Position numbers and translations under genes: made by a program
Notes under the pieces: generated by a model
Databases searched by the model: none
Told to the model about the DNA's origin: nothing
What the model saw: only the letters and a program-made list of their open reading frames with translations
Source: CAYVFC01 sp964450715
Lineage (GTDB): Bacteria; Myxococcota_A; Polyangia; Polyangiales; JAFGIB01
Length of the DNA stretch: 64,000 nucleotides
Direction of reading: 5' to 3'
Assembly (NCBI GenBank): GCA_964450715.1
Contig: CAYVFC010000006.1
Location: forward strand, 1 to 64,000
Part shown: positions 34,522 through 43,352 of the stretch, in pieces
Layout of the letters: every line of letters begins with the position of its first letter
Position numbering within the stretch: the stretch's first letter is position 1

Positions 34522-35718
34522 ATGGCGCACATCGCCATGATAGTGACCAACCGGTACGATCCGGATCCTCGCGTGCAAAAGGAGGCCGCGAGCCTGGTGC
34601 AGGCCGGCCACCGGGTGGTGGTCTACGCCTTCGACAGGCAGGGGGAAATCGAGGCGAGGGAGGAACGGCTACAGGGCGTGGAGATCCGGCGACTGCGGCC
34701 GCGGGTCTCGGACTACGGGCGCGTGGTGCCGGTGCTGCTGGGCCTGAGCGCTTTTGGCGCGGAAGTGCGCCGGCAGCTGCTACGCGATCCCCCGGACGCG
34801 CTCCACTGCCACGATCACGACACCTGTTTCATCGGATACTGGTGGCAGAAATGGGGAGCGCGAGCGGCCGGCCAGCAGAGAGCTACGGCAAAGGTCGAGC
34901 GGCGCGGGCTGTTCGTGTTCGACGTCCACGACCTGTACTGGACGCGCCTGCTGTCGGCATCCTCGAACAGGCTACTGCGACGCGCAGGGGCGAAGCTATT
35001 GCAGGCGAGCGACCGCTTCTACGCGCGCGCCGCCGACCTGCTGATCACGGCCACCGACGCCGTCGATTACCACCCCGGTCTGGCCGCCATCTATCGCGAG
35101 TGGGGGTGCGATCCCCTGACCATCTGGAACGCGCCCCTGCCCGTGCAGCGCCTCCCTCCCCTGCCCGAACGCTTCACCGTCGGCTACTTCGGCTCCATTC
35201 GCGACCTCGACATGTTTCGGTGGCTGGTGGACGCTATCGCGCGCTTGCCGCCGGAAAGCCGACCCGATCTCCGGGTAGCGGGCGCCGGGGTCCTTCAGGC
35301 AGAGGTCGGGTCGCTGCTGCAATCCGCGTCCGACCGGCTGGGATTGCGGCTGCAGCTCGGCGGCCGCTTCGCCCCCTGGGAGCTGCCGGAGCTGATGGCC
35401 GGATGCAGCGTTCAATACTGCGTCTATTCTCTGGAACACGGCAACATGGATCGCGCGGTTCCGGTCAAGCTCTTCGACTCCATCGTCAACGGCCGCCCGG
35501 TGATCGGCAACTCGGACTGCTTGATGGGCGACTTCATCGCCCGTTACGGTGCGGGCTGGACCGCGCCCGCCGGCGACGTGCCGGCGCTTGCCGCCGCGCT
35601 GTCCGAGGCCGGCCGCAGGTTGGAGCACGGGCGCCCGCCCGCTCCGCTCACTTCTCCCCCGCTCTGGCCGGAACAGGGATCGCGTCTAGCCGAAGCTTAT
35701 TCCCGGATACTGGGCTGA
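34522..35718 (+). CDS. Glycosyltransferase, GT4-like GT-B fold
   Basis: A 398-residue enzyme. The N-terminal Rossmann domain starts MAHIAMIVTNRYDPDPRV and contains KEAASLVQAGHRVVVYAF, typical of GT4 acceptor-side domains, and HCHDHDT at about 95-101. The C-terminal donor domain has FTVGYFGSIRDLDMF at about 221-235 and AVPVKLFDSIVNGRPVIG at about 313-330, though the usual EGFG/E-x7-E element is weak. ATG at 34522 is chosen; the open frame upstream overlaps the divergent GT2. The last 71 bp overlap the convergent membrane-protein gene. Confidence 0.85.
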   Translation: MAHIAMIVTNRYDPDPRVQKEAASLVQAGHRVVVYAFDRQGEIEAREERLQGVEIRRLRPRVSDYGRVVPVLLGLSAFGAEVRRQLLRDPPDALHCHDHDTCFIGYWWQKWGARAAGQQRATAKVERRGLFVFDVHDLYWTRLLSASSNRLLRRAGAKLLQASDRFYARAADLLITATDAVDYHPGLAAIYREWGCDPLTIWNAPLPVQRLPPLPERFTVGYFGSIRDLDMFRWLVDAIARLPPESRPDLRVAGAGVLQAEVGSLLQSASDRLGLRLQLGGRFAPWELPELMAGCSVQYCVYSLEHGNMDRAVPVKLFDSIVNGRPVIGNSDCLMGDFIARYGAGWTAPAGDVPALAAALSEAGRRLEHGRPPAPLTSPPLWPEQGSRLAEAYSRILG

Positions 35719-37747
35719 ACGGCGCCGTTCCTTTCGCCAGCTTTCGCACCCAGATCTCGTACTTGCGAACCGTTCGGACCTTGCGGAAACCGAACCGGCT
35801 CAAAGTTTCGCGCAATCGGTTCTCCTTCTTGAGCCACCTCCGGCTATCGTGGTCGGTGGAAAACGCGACGCCGGATACGCGGTACAGATTCAGGTTGTAG
35901 ATGAACCAGGCATACCCGTCCGTTCTCTTTCTCGATCGCTGCACGAAGGAGACGAGCTTGGCGCGCCGCCTTCGATCCGCCGTATCGGTCTTGACATAGG
36001 TCACCTTGGTCATGAGCGGAAACGCGAAGCGATTGAAAGTCGGCAAATAGAGGGATACGAGGGTCGGGGCAAGCGCGAAGCTGCCGGGCGGCAGGCTCTC
36101 GTTGATGGCTTTGGCCACCGCGTATTCGCGCCCCGGTACCTTGAGCCTCGGCTCTCCCCAGCGCACCCGGCGGCGAACGGGAAACCGGTAATAGTGCGCT
36201 GCGACCAGGGAGGCGGCCACCAGCAGCCCGACCATTCCCCTGCGGCTGATCAGCGGGAGATTGATGGGGGAGGTGACGCAAAGGGCCGCCATCACCGGGA
36301 ACGGCAGCGCCCAGAGGATCCGCCAGTAGGTATTTCCGGTCAGGTAGCTCTTCAGATAGGCCGACAGATAGGGGTTTACCAGGATCAGAAAGAAGACCAG
36401 ACCGAAAACCGAGACGAAGCGCCGAGCCAGGTTCGTACGGCACAGCGGCCAGCAGAGCAGCACGACGGTCAACGAGACCGCCAACAACTTGCCGCCGCCG
36501 AGAACCAGCCGCAGGGCCTTGAACGATTCGCTACCCAGAGCGGTGACGCTGGCGGCGGCCGCCGTCCCGCCGCCTCCCTGTCCCGCCTTCAGGGTTAGGA
36601 ACAGGAGCACCCCGGCCCCCAACACGTAGAGCGAGCAGAGCACGGCGTAGGCCGCCCTCTTCCAGTCCTCTGGACGCAGGCGAAACGCGCTGGCCACGGC
36701 CATCGCACCGATCAGCGGAGAGAGCCAGATGGCGCTGGAGGTCATCCCTATACCGGCTATCTCGGCCGCGGCCAGAAAGAGCGCGTTTCGGGGCGTAGGA
36801 AAGCGCCCCAGCCGGATACCATAGGCCGCGATCAGCGGAACCAACACCGTCAGGAATATGGCCTTGCCCTGGAAAAGCCTGATGAAAGCGAAGCAGGCGT
36901 AGCTCCGGTGCGGTCCGGGGGTATAGAGGAAGAAGATCACGATAACCATCAGCGCCCAGAGCCAGCGCTCGGAGTCGATACTCTTCAATAGACGGGCGAT
37001 GGCCAGCGGCGCCAGCAACCCGGCGATGCCGGCAAACAGCATATGGATAAACCAGATGGTCTCGATCCCGGTGAGGTGGGAGAGCAGACCGGCAAGCGCC
37101 TCGAAGGTATGGACGCGATAGAACGGCGCCTGGATGGGCAGGCCGATGCCGTGAACGGTGTCGAAGCGCAACAGCGGCAGCGAGGGGAAGGCCGCCACGC
37201 CCACTCCCAGATTAATATAGAAGGAGTCGTCGACGTCGTACCTTCTCGTAGAGAGGGTTACCGACATGCAGAGCAAGCCAATGGCCCACAGGCAGAGCTC
37301 CGCGGGCAAAGAGCGCGCGGTCGGCCGGCGTCTTATCGAGGAACGGGAGGCGTACCAGCAAGCGCCCGCGAAGTAGAGGCACGAGCAGGCCCAGAAGACC
37401 AGGAACTCCCTCCGGAAGTAGTAAGCGGCCCCGATCGCCAGCGCTACCGCTATGGCGAGGATCCTCACCCGCCACGGCAAATCCTCTTCGTCCTCCGCTT
37501 GAGGCTGCGGCTGCTCCGGGTCGTCGCGGAAAAAGTCGAGCAGCGACCGCGCTCCGGAACGTCCTACCAGCAGGCCGAGAGCCAGCAGGCCAAACAGCCC
37601 TATGGCCGCGGTCGCGGTCGTCAACTGGTAGGTATTGGCTCCCGTCAGAACCGCGGCATTGCAGATGACTGTCCACCCCGCGAAGCAGAGACAGGCCGCG
37701 TCCACTACCAGGTTCGAGAGAGGGATGGCGGGCTTGGCGCTGTTCAC
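35648..37747 (-). CDS. Large polytopic membrane protein (DUF6077-like)
   Basis: About 699 residues with some 14 hydrophobic segments, one external loop containing RRYDVDDSFYINL, and a soluble C-terminal part (about 545-699). I recognise it only as a relative of uncharacterised GT-C-like membrane proteins (DUF6077-like); the Asp pair in the loop could be catalytic. GTG at 37747 is preferred; the frame stays open to an ATG at 37825, giving 725 residues, and either may be used. The 3' end runs 71 bp into the convergent glycosyltransferase gene, so its last 23 or so residues are encoded in antisense over that gene. Confidence 0.7.
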   Translation of the reverse strand: MNSAKPAIPLSNLVVDAACLCFAGWTVICNAAVLTGANTYQLTTATAAIGLFGLLALGLLVGRSGARSLLDFFRDDPEQPQPQAEDEEDLPWRVRILAIAVALAIGAAYYFRREFLVFWACSCLYFAGACWYASRSSIRRRPTARSLPAELCLWAIGLLCMSVTLSTRRYDVDDSFYINLGVGVAAFPSLPLLRFDTVHGIGLPIQAPFYRVHTFEALAGLLSHLTGIETIWFIHMLFAGIAGLLAPLAIARLLKSIDSERWLWALMVIVIFFLYTPGPHRSYACFAFIRLFQGKAIFLTVLVPLIAAYGIRLGRFPTPRNALFLAAAEIAGIGMTSSAIWLSPLIGAMAVASAFRLRPEDWKRAAYAVLCSLYVLGAGVLLFLTLKAGQGGGGTAAAASVTALGSESFKALRLVLGGGKLLAVSLTVVLLCWPLCRTNLARRFVSVFGLVFFLILVNPYLSAYLKSYLTGNTYWRILWALPFPVMAALCVTSPINLPLISRRGMVGLLVAASLVAAHYYRFPVRRRVRWGEPRLKVPGREYAVAKAINESLPPGSFALAPTLVSLYLPTFNRFAFPLMTKVTYVKTDTADRRRRAKLVSFVQRSRKRTDGYAWFIYNLNLYRVSGVAFSTDHDSRRWLKKENRLRETLSRFGFRKVRTVRKYEIWVRKLAKGTAPFSPVSGNKLRLDAIPVPARAGEK

Positions 37748-37948
37748 GTGACGAGGGGGCGAGACGCCTCTTCTACTAGATCCTAGATCGACAGCCCGGG
37801 AGGCGCTCGCCCGGGTCCTATACACCGCCGCCGGGCTCGCGTCGACAGGTGCATTCAGGCGTTAGAGTGGTGCAAAGTCCCGGGAAGCTTCGCCGCCCGG
37901 CTCCTGGTGGTACGATAGCCTTAGGCGACGATGCGTTGCTGATACAAA

Positions 37949-39109
37949 ATGGGAAGTGATCGAAATCGCAAGACCCTGCTGTCTCTGGCAGCGCTATCGC
38001 TCTTACTGGCGGCGGCGTTTCTCTTCAGCCCTTTCCGGTTCCATCTGGACGCCGCCTCGGTGCTGCTGCGATCCGATGCGAAGACGCCCCCGCGGTGGCT
38101 GCCGCGCAGCCGGGTAGGCGCCGTGCGCGTACAGCAGCTGCCCGCACCCGCCGGCTCAAAGATAGGGCGTTCGCGGCTCTATCTCCCCCGGGGCCTAGAC
38201 GAGGTCCCCGGCGTGGTGCTCGTTCACGGTGTTCACCACCTCGGCATCGAGGAGCCGCGCCTGACCGCCTTTGCCCGCGCCCTGGCCTCGGCCGGGGTAG
38301 CGGTTTCGACACCGGAGATGAGTGAGCTGGCCGCGTATCGAATCGAGGCATCGACCATTGCGGCCATCGGCTCGGCCGCCGAGCAGCTGGCGCGACGCAC
38401 GGGGTATCGGACCGCCGGGGTGATCGGCATCAGCTTCTCGGGAGGGCTGGCGCTGCTGGCCGCCGCCGACCCGCGGATCGGTCAACCGATCGGCTTTGTG
38501 GTGTGCGTGGGAGCACACCACGATCTGGGACGCGTCGCCCGCTACTACGCCGGTCGATCCATCCGAGATCCGGAAGATCGCGTCTACCCGGTTCCCCCTC
38601 ACCCCTACGGCCCACGGGTGCTCCTCTACGCTTACCTGGCGGATCTATTCTCGAACGGCGAGCTACCGGTCGCCCGGCGGGTTCTGCTGACTTACTTGCA
38701 CGACCAGCACCGCCTGGCGCGCGCCAGGGCGCGAGAGCTAGAGGAGCCGGCGCAAAGCCGCATGCTCGCCCTTCTCGACCACCAGGACCGGAAGAGCATC
38801 GCCAGGGCCCTGGAAGGGATCCTCTCGAAGCGGCAGGCCGATCTCTGCCGGGTCTCGCCGCGCGGCCGGCTCTCCGGCATGCGGGTTCCCGTCTTTCTTC
38901 TCCACGGCTCGGACGATCCGGTGGTTCCGGCTACCGAGACGCTCTGGCTGGCGCGCGAGATTCCTGATCGCGTTTCGAGCCACGCGCTCGTCTCTCCCTT
39001 GCTGCGTCACGCCGAGCTCGAAAGTCGCGCTACCTTCTGGGACCACTGGCACCTCGTGCACTTCGTCGCGGAGATGCTGGCGGCGGCGCATGGGCAGGAA
39101 AGGGAGTGA
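37949..39109 (+). CDS. Alpha/beta hydrolase, membrane-anchored
   Basis: A 386-residue protein with an N-terminal hydrophobic segment (about 10-27), either an uncleaved anchor or a signal. The hydrolase fold is supported by VVLVHGVHHLG at about 89-99 (oxyanion loop), the nucleophile Ser in IGISFSGGLAL at about 156-166, the acid in HGSDDPVVPA at about 319-328, and a late His in HWHLVHF. It probably hydrolyses an ester or similar bond in the periplasm; the substrate is unknown. It stands alone, ahead of a long palindrome (39153-39247). Confidence 0.82.
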   Translation: MGSDRNRKTLLSLAALSLLLAAAFLFSPFRFHLDAASVLLRSDAKTPPRWLPRSRVGAVRVQQLPAPAGSKIGRSRLYLPRGLDEVPGVVLVHGVHHLGIEEPRLTAFARALASAGVAVSTPEMSELAAYRIEASTIAAIGSAAEQLARRTGYRTAGVIGISFSGGLALLAAADPRIGQPIGFVVCVGAHHDLGRVARYYAGRSIRDPEDRVYPVPPHPYGPRVLLYAYLADLFSNGELPVARRVLLTYLHDQHRLARARARELEEPAQSRMLALLDHQDRKSIARALEGILSKRQADLCRVSPRGRLSGMRVPVFLLHGSDDPVVPATETLWLAREIPDRVSSHALVSPLLRHAELESRATFWDHWHLVHFVAEMLAAAHGQERE

Positions 39110-39152
39110 AGGTCACGCGGGGAAGCGCACTCTCTGCTGGACGCGCTGAGGT

Positions 39153-39247
39153 GACCTCTCGAAAAGACGCGGCGACCACGGTTGCGGTAAAAATGGGCGG
39201 TCGCCCCGGATTCTAAAGAAACGGACGCCGCGTCTTTTCGAGAGGTC
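39153..39247. repeat. Long perfect inverted repeat between convergent genes
   Basis: GACCTCTCGAAAAGACGCGGCG (39153-39174) is repeated as an exact complement at 39226-39247, around a 51-base loop. It lies between the hydrolase gene (ends 39109) and the convergent TetR gene (ends 39273). The loop does not resemble the core of the family A elements. It may be a strong bidirectional hairpin terminator or a different palindromic element. Confidence 0.8.
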
Positions 39248-39272
39248 GCTCGCGGACACGAAGGGGGGGTGG

Positions 39273-39896
39273 TTAGGGGAGCAGCCCCTTGACGGCAAAC
39301 TCGAACAGCGAGGTGGCCACCGCCTCGCGGTCCGGGTCGCGGACCGGGTCGACCACCAGGTACTGGTAGAAGACCTCGCGGATACCGCCGATGAGGGCAA
39401 CGGTGACGATGCGCTCGTCCACCGGACGGATGATGCCCCAGCGCGCCCCTTTTTCCAGGGCGCCCTCGATCATCTCGCGCAAGAAACCGTAGAGCTTATT
39501 GAGCCTGCCGTCGATGCCCTGGTGCAGACCCACCGATTCTCGGAAGGCCACCACGGCCAGGTCGCGGTGATCGAAGACCACGTCCACCACCCGGCGGATG
39601 TTCTGGTAGATCTGCCCGGTGGGATCGGGCCCGGCCGGGTCGACCACATCCACCACCTTCATGATGTAGTTTGTGAATCGATCGATCAGATCGAGAAACA
39701 GGGAGTCTTTGCTGTCGAAGTAGAGGTAGAAGGTGCCGCGCGAGATCCCGGCCGCGTCGATGACGTCGGTGATGGAAGCGGCGTGGTAGCCCCGGTTGCT
39801 GAATACGCGTTGGGCGGCGGCCAGGATCTCCTCCCTCCGCGCCTTTCGTTTGGCCTCCGCGCGCTGGGTACGCCCGTCTGGTTGTGACCGCTCCAT
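39273..39896 (-). CDS. TetR-family repressor, last gene of the lipid operon
   Basis: 207 residues. A basic N-terminus leads to the TetR helix-turn-helix: REEILAAAQRVFSNRGYHAA at about 22-41 and ITDVIDAAGISRGTFYLYF at about 42-60, followed by a helical ligand domain (about 75-207). It resembles AcrR/FadR-type regulators that sense acyl-CoA or lipophilic ligands. It starts 6 bp after the preceding stop, so it is made from the same message. The perfect palindrome in the operon promoter (50017-50040) is the natural candidate for its site, implying autorepression. Confidence 0.92.
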   Translation of the reverse strand: MERSQPDGRTQRAEAKRKARREEILAAAQRVFSNRGYHAASITDVIDAAGISRGTFYLYFDSKDSLFLDLIDRFTNYIMKVVDVVDPAGPDPTGQIYQNIRRVVDVVFDHRDLAVVAFRESVGLHQGIDGRLNKLYGFLREMIEGALEKGARWGIIRPVDERIVTVALIGGIREVFYQYLVVDPVRDPDREAVATSLFEFAVKGLLP

Positions 39897-39902
39897 TGTC
39901 CT

Positions 39903-40805
39903 TCAGATCCAAACCCGCAGCGCCCCGGGCAAGACCTCCATGCGCCGGGGCGTGTACTGCAGCACCTCGCCGTCCACCACCAACACGCTCTCCACCTCCT
40001 CGTCGAGGTCGAAGTCGACGCTCCGCGTCCGCAGGGCACGCACCTTGGGGTGTTTGAGGTGCGTCCCCTTGAAGATGCTGGGAAAGATCCGCAACAGCTC
40101 CGCCCGCCCCATCTGCTGCGCGTACAGCACGTCGAGCTGACCATCAGCGGTGTCGGCTTCCGGCGCCATCATCATGGCGCCGCCGGTGAAACGGCTATTG
40201 CAGAAGGAGATGAGGGTGATGGGATCGTCCAGCCGCCGATCGCCGTCAAAAGCGAGGGCCAGGCGGTAGCTCCTCAACCCGGCCACGGTCGCGAGCACCC
40301 CCATGGCGTAGCTGGCCGGTCCCAGGGGCTTGAACACGCGGTTGGCCACCGCGCAAACGTCGGCGGCGAAGCCCATGCTCACCATGTTGATGAAGTGCAA
40401 CACGCCTTCTCGGTGGGTGAGCCGGACCACGTCGCAGGGCCGGCTCTCCTCCCGGATCAGCGACTCGATGGCGAATTCGGCCCCGCGATCGGTGAAGTCG
40501 CGCAGAAAGGAGTTGCCGGTTCCCAGGGGCAGAAAGCCCAGGCTCGGCCGCTGTCCGTCGAACGCTTCGGGAAAGAGGCCGTCCACCACCTCGAAGGCGG
40601 TGCCGTCTCCGCCTACCGCAATGAAATGGCGGCGTCCCTCGGCGTAGGCCTGGCGCGCGATGCGCGTGGCATCCACCGGCATGACCGTTTCCACCACGTC
40701 CACCTGAAGCCCGGCGTCCCGCAGGCGCCCGAGCGCGCCGCCGGCGAGCCTGCCGCACCTGCCGGCACCGGCGGTCGGATTCACGATGGCCAGAAAGCGT
40801 TCCAT
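39903..40805 (-). CDS. Diacylglycerol/sphingosine-kinase-like lipid kinase
   Basis: A 300-residue protein of the DAGK catalytic family (YegS/LCB5-like). It has AIVNPTAGAGRCGR at about 6-19, the ATP-binding FIAVGGDGTAFEVVDGL at about 61-77, and LGFLPLGTGNSFLRDF at about 89-104, followed by a beta-sandwich C-terminal domain ending in RRMEVLPGALRVWI. It phosphorylates a hydroxyl on a lipid. Its place behind acyl ligases and reductases suggests it phosphorylates a product or intermediate of this operon. It starts 7 bp after the ligase gene. Confidence 0.9.
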   Translation of the reverse strand: MERFLAIVNPTAGAGRCGRLAGGALGRLRDAGLQVDVVETVMPVDATRIARQAYAEGRRHFIAVGGDGTAFEVVDGLFPEAFDGQRPSLGFLPLGTGNSFLRDFTDRGAEFAIESLIREESRPCDVVRLTHREGVLHFINMVSMGFAADVCAVANRVFKPLGPASYAMGVLATVAGLRSYRLALAFDGDRRLDDPITLISFCNSRFTGGAMMMAPEADTADGQLDVLYAQQMGRAELLRIFPSIFKGTHLKHPKVRALRTRSVDFDLDEEVESVLVVDGEVLQYTPRRMEVLPGALRVWI

Positions 40806-40812
40806 CTTCCCC

Positions 40813-42522
40813 TCATAGCTCCTGCAAAGCTTCCCTGCCCGCGTGCCTGGCGGCGATCTCGCGCGCCAGCTGTTGCCGCTTGACCTTCTGGGTGGCGGTG
40901 CGGGGAAAGGCCTCGTCCCACTGCAAGAGCGAGGCCGCCCGCTTGTACTCCGCCAGCTTCAGGTTCCGCCTCCTGAGATCCTCCCGTAATCGCTCCGGCT
41001 CCCATCCCTCCCGCGGCCGCGCCACCAGCAGCAGCCGGTCGTCGGCGGGCGAGGCGCCGCTCCAGACGAAGCTCTCGGCGAACACGCACAGCTCCTCGCA
41101 CGACTCCACCTGCTCGAAGGCAAACTCCACGTCCTCCGGATAGACGTTTTTACCTCCGGCCGTTACCACCATATTCTTGGCCCGGCCTACCAGCTTCAGA
41201 TGGCCGGAGGCGTCGATCAGGCCCAGATCCCCGGTGCGCAGCCAGCCTCCGAGCATGGTCTCGGCGGTGAGCTCCGCATCGTCCAGGTAGCCCTTCATCA
41301 GCGAGCGCCCCCGGGCGTAAACCTCTCCCACCCCGGCCTCGTTTGCATCGCGTATCTCGATCTCCACTCCCGGGACCGGCCGGCCCACGGTCTCCGGCCG
41401 GAAGGGTCTGAGATCGTTGACCGTCAGCACCACGCAGGCCTCGGTCAATCCGTAGCCGATGGCCACCGGCAGTCCCAGCCGGTAGAGAAAATCCACGCAC
41501 CCCGGATCCACGAAGGCGCCCCCGGCCACCACCAGCCTGAGCTTGCCTCCGAAGCGGTCGTGAATGGGTTTGAGCAGGGTACGAGAGATCCGGTGGTCTG
41601 GTTCGCGGGCGGTATAGAGCTCGTTGACGGTCATCAGTCCGTCCAGCAGCAGGCGCTGCCAGGGCGGCAGCTTCTGCAGCTGCTCGCGCAGCTTCTGCTC
41701 GATGTTGCGCAGGATACGCGGGACCAGCGCGGTATGGGTGACCCCGTGCGCCTTCATGGTGGAAGCCAGAAATTCGGGCCGCAGGGTGCGTTGATGCACC
41801 ACCGCCGCTCCGTACAAGAACGGGATGATCATGCCGCACATGAAATCGATGGCGTGATTGGTGGGCAGGACGGAGAAGTAGCGCTCGTGCTCCTCCATGG
41901 GAAACAGGTTGCCCAGCTCCTGCGCCTGCACCAAATAGCTATCGTGGGTCAGCATACACCCCTTGGGCCGCCCGCCCGTACCCGAGGAATAGACGATGCA
42001 GGCCACGTCGTTCCGCTTCCGCGCCCGGTAGGTAAAGCCCTTCTCGGCCGGGGCCTCCCAGCGCGCCGCGCCGCCCAGGTCCACCTCGGCGGGCGCCTCG
42101 CTCACCTGCACGCCTGTCTCCGCCAGCTCGTCCGCCGAGTGCTTGCAGAGCGAGCGCCAGATCCCGTACTCGGTGATGAGGGCCCGCGGCCGGCAGTGTG
42201 CCAGCAGTCCGAGCTGCTCGGGCGCCGTCAGCTTGTAGTCCAGCGGCACCAGCACTGCTCCGGCCCAGAGCGCGCCCAGGCCGCTCATCACCCATTTCGC
42301 CTGGTTGGACATCAGGATGGCGACCCGTTCCCCGGGCTCGATACCGGCCGCCTGCAGCTTGGCCGCCATCGACTCGGCCTGGACGGCGAGCTCGGCATAG
42401 CTCCAGCGGCCCTTCTCCCGGTGCCGGTCGGCCTCGATCAGCGCGACGTTGCTCTTGTACATGATGGTACGGTCGCGCAGCGCGTCGCCCAGGCAATCGA
42501 ATCTCGAAAGCTGCAGCATCAC
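40813..42522 (-). CDS. AMP-forming acyl-CoA ligase (adenylating enzyme) 1
   Basis: A 569-residue ANL-superfamily enzyme that activates a carboxylic acid as the acyl-AMP and then usually the CoA thioester. It has the P-loop-like VYSSGTGGRPKGCML at about 182-196, the GYGLTEACVVLT motif at about 358-369, WLRTGDLGLIDASG at about 432-445, VGRAKNMVVTAGG at about 451-463 and the catalytic Lys in FPRTATQKVKRQQL near 543-556. There is no signal peptide. ATG overlaps the enoyl-CoA hydratase stop by 4 bases. Length and motifs suit a fatty-acid substrate. Confidence 0.9.
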   Translation of the reverse strand: MMLQLSRFDCLGDALRDRTIMYKSNVALIEADRHREKGRWSYAELAVQAESMAAKLQAAGIEPGERVAILMSNQAKWVMSGLGALWAGAVLVPLDYKLTAPEQLGLLAHCRPRALITEYGIWRSLCKHSADELAETGVQVSEAPAEVDLGGAARWEAPAEKGFTYRARKRNDVACIVYSSGTGGRPKGCMLTHDSYLVQAQELGNLFPMEEHERYFSVLPTNHAIDFMCGMIIPFLYGAAVVHQRTLRPEFLASTMKAHGVTHTALVPRILRNIEQKLREQLQKLPPWQRLLLDGLMTVNELYTAREPDHRISRTLLKPIHDRFGGKLRLVVAGGAFVDPGCVDFLYRLGLPVAIGYGLTEACVVLTVNDLRPFRPETVGRPVPGVEIEIRDANEAGVGEVYARGRSLMKGYLDDAELTAETMLGGWLRTGDLGLIDASGHLKLVGRAKNMVVTAGGKNVYPEDVEFAFEQVESCEELCVFAESFVWSGASPADDRLLLVARPREGWEPERLREDLRRRNLKLAEYKRAASLLQWDEAFPRTATQKVKRQQLAREIAARHAGREALQEL

Positions 42523-43352
42523 CCGGGCTCCTCGGTCGCGGCCGCGTCGACCTGACGGTCGTCGGCTGCCATCCCCTGCGGCAGGTAGGGCATGGGATCG
42601 CGGCTGTGGACGAAACGCCCCAGCGCTTCCTTGACTCTGGGATGTTGGAATAGCTTGAGGAAATGCTCCCGCTCCGCGGCCAGCTCCTGCTCGGGTATGC
42701 GTTTGAGCAGCGACTTGGCGGCGGCCGCCGGCTCGCGCTCGAGCAGCGCCGCTTGCGCGGCCACCCGCCGTGCCGCGTGCAATGCCTCGCCGGGCGCGAC
42801 CAACTGACTCAACAGCCCCAGCTCGAAGGCCTTCTTGGCGTTGATGCTGCGGCCGGTGAGCAGCAGATCCCGTACCACGCCGGCGGGAAGCTCACGCCGC
42901 AGCCTGGGCACGCCCCCGAAGGCGGGGATCAATCCCAGTCTTAGCTCGGGAAAGGCGAAACGCGCCGTACGGTCGGCTACCAAGAGGTCGCAGGTCAGCG
43001 CCAGCTCGAAACCTCCGCCGAAGCAGAGGCCCGAGACGGCCCCCACCGTGGTCAGCGGCAGCTCGTCCAGGGCATCCATCACCCGTTGTACGCGTGCCAG
43101 GAACTCGCCCAGCACCGGCAGGTGCTCCTCGGTCGGACGCTCGCAGATGCCGGCATACAGCTCGCGCAGATCCGCCCCCGCGCAGAAGCCGCGCGGCAGG
43201 GTGCTGTGGATGAGGACGGCCCTGGCCTTTGTATGGTCTAGCTCGGAGAGAAAACGCTCCAGGTCGGCCAGCATCTGGCTGCCGATCTCGTTCAGGGGCT
43301 CGCGCCCCAGGGCGAGCTCGCAGACGCCGTCCCTGTAACTCCACCCGATCAT
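42519..43352 (-). CDS. Enoyl-CoA hydratase/isomerase (crotonase family)
   Basis: A 277-residue crotonase-fold enzyme acting on acyl-CoA thioesters. The oxyanion-hole segments GFCAGADLRE at about 55-64 and LCFGGGFELALTCD at about 107-120 are present, as are both Glu of the classic hydratase (in GGGFE and FPELRLG). So hydration of an enoyl-CoA is plausible. It overlaps the genes on both sides by 4 bases. In this operon it lies between two acyl-CoA ligases. Confidence 0.9.
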   Translation of the reverse strand: MIGWSYRDGVCELALGREPLNEIGSQMLADLERFLSELDHTKARAVLIHSTLPRGFCAGADLRELYAGICERPTEEHLPVLGEFLARVQRVMDALDELPLTTVGAVSGLCFGGGFELALTCDLLVADRTARFAFPELRLGLIPAFGGVPRLRRELPAGVVRDLLLTGRSINAKKAFELGLLSQLVAPGEALHAARRVAAQAALLEREPAAAAKSLLKRIPEQELAAEREHFLKLFQHPRVKEALGRFVHSRDPMPYLPQGMAADDRQVDAAATEEPG

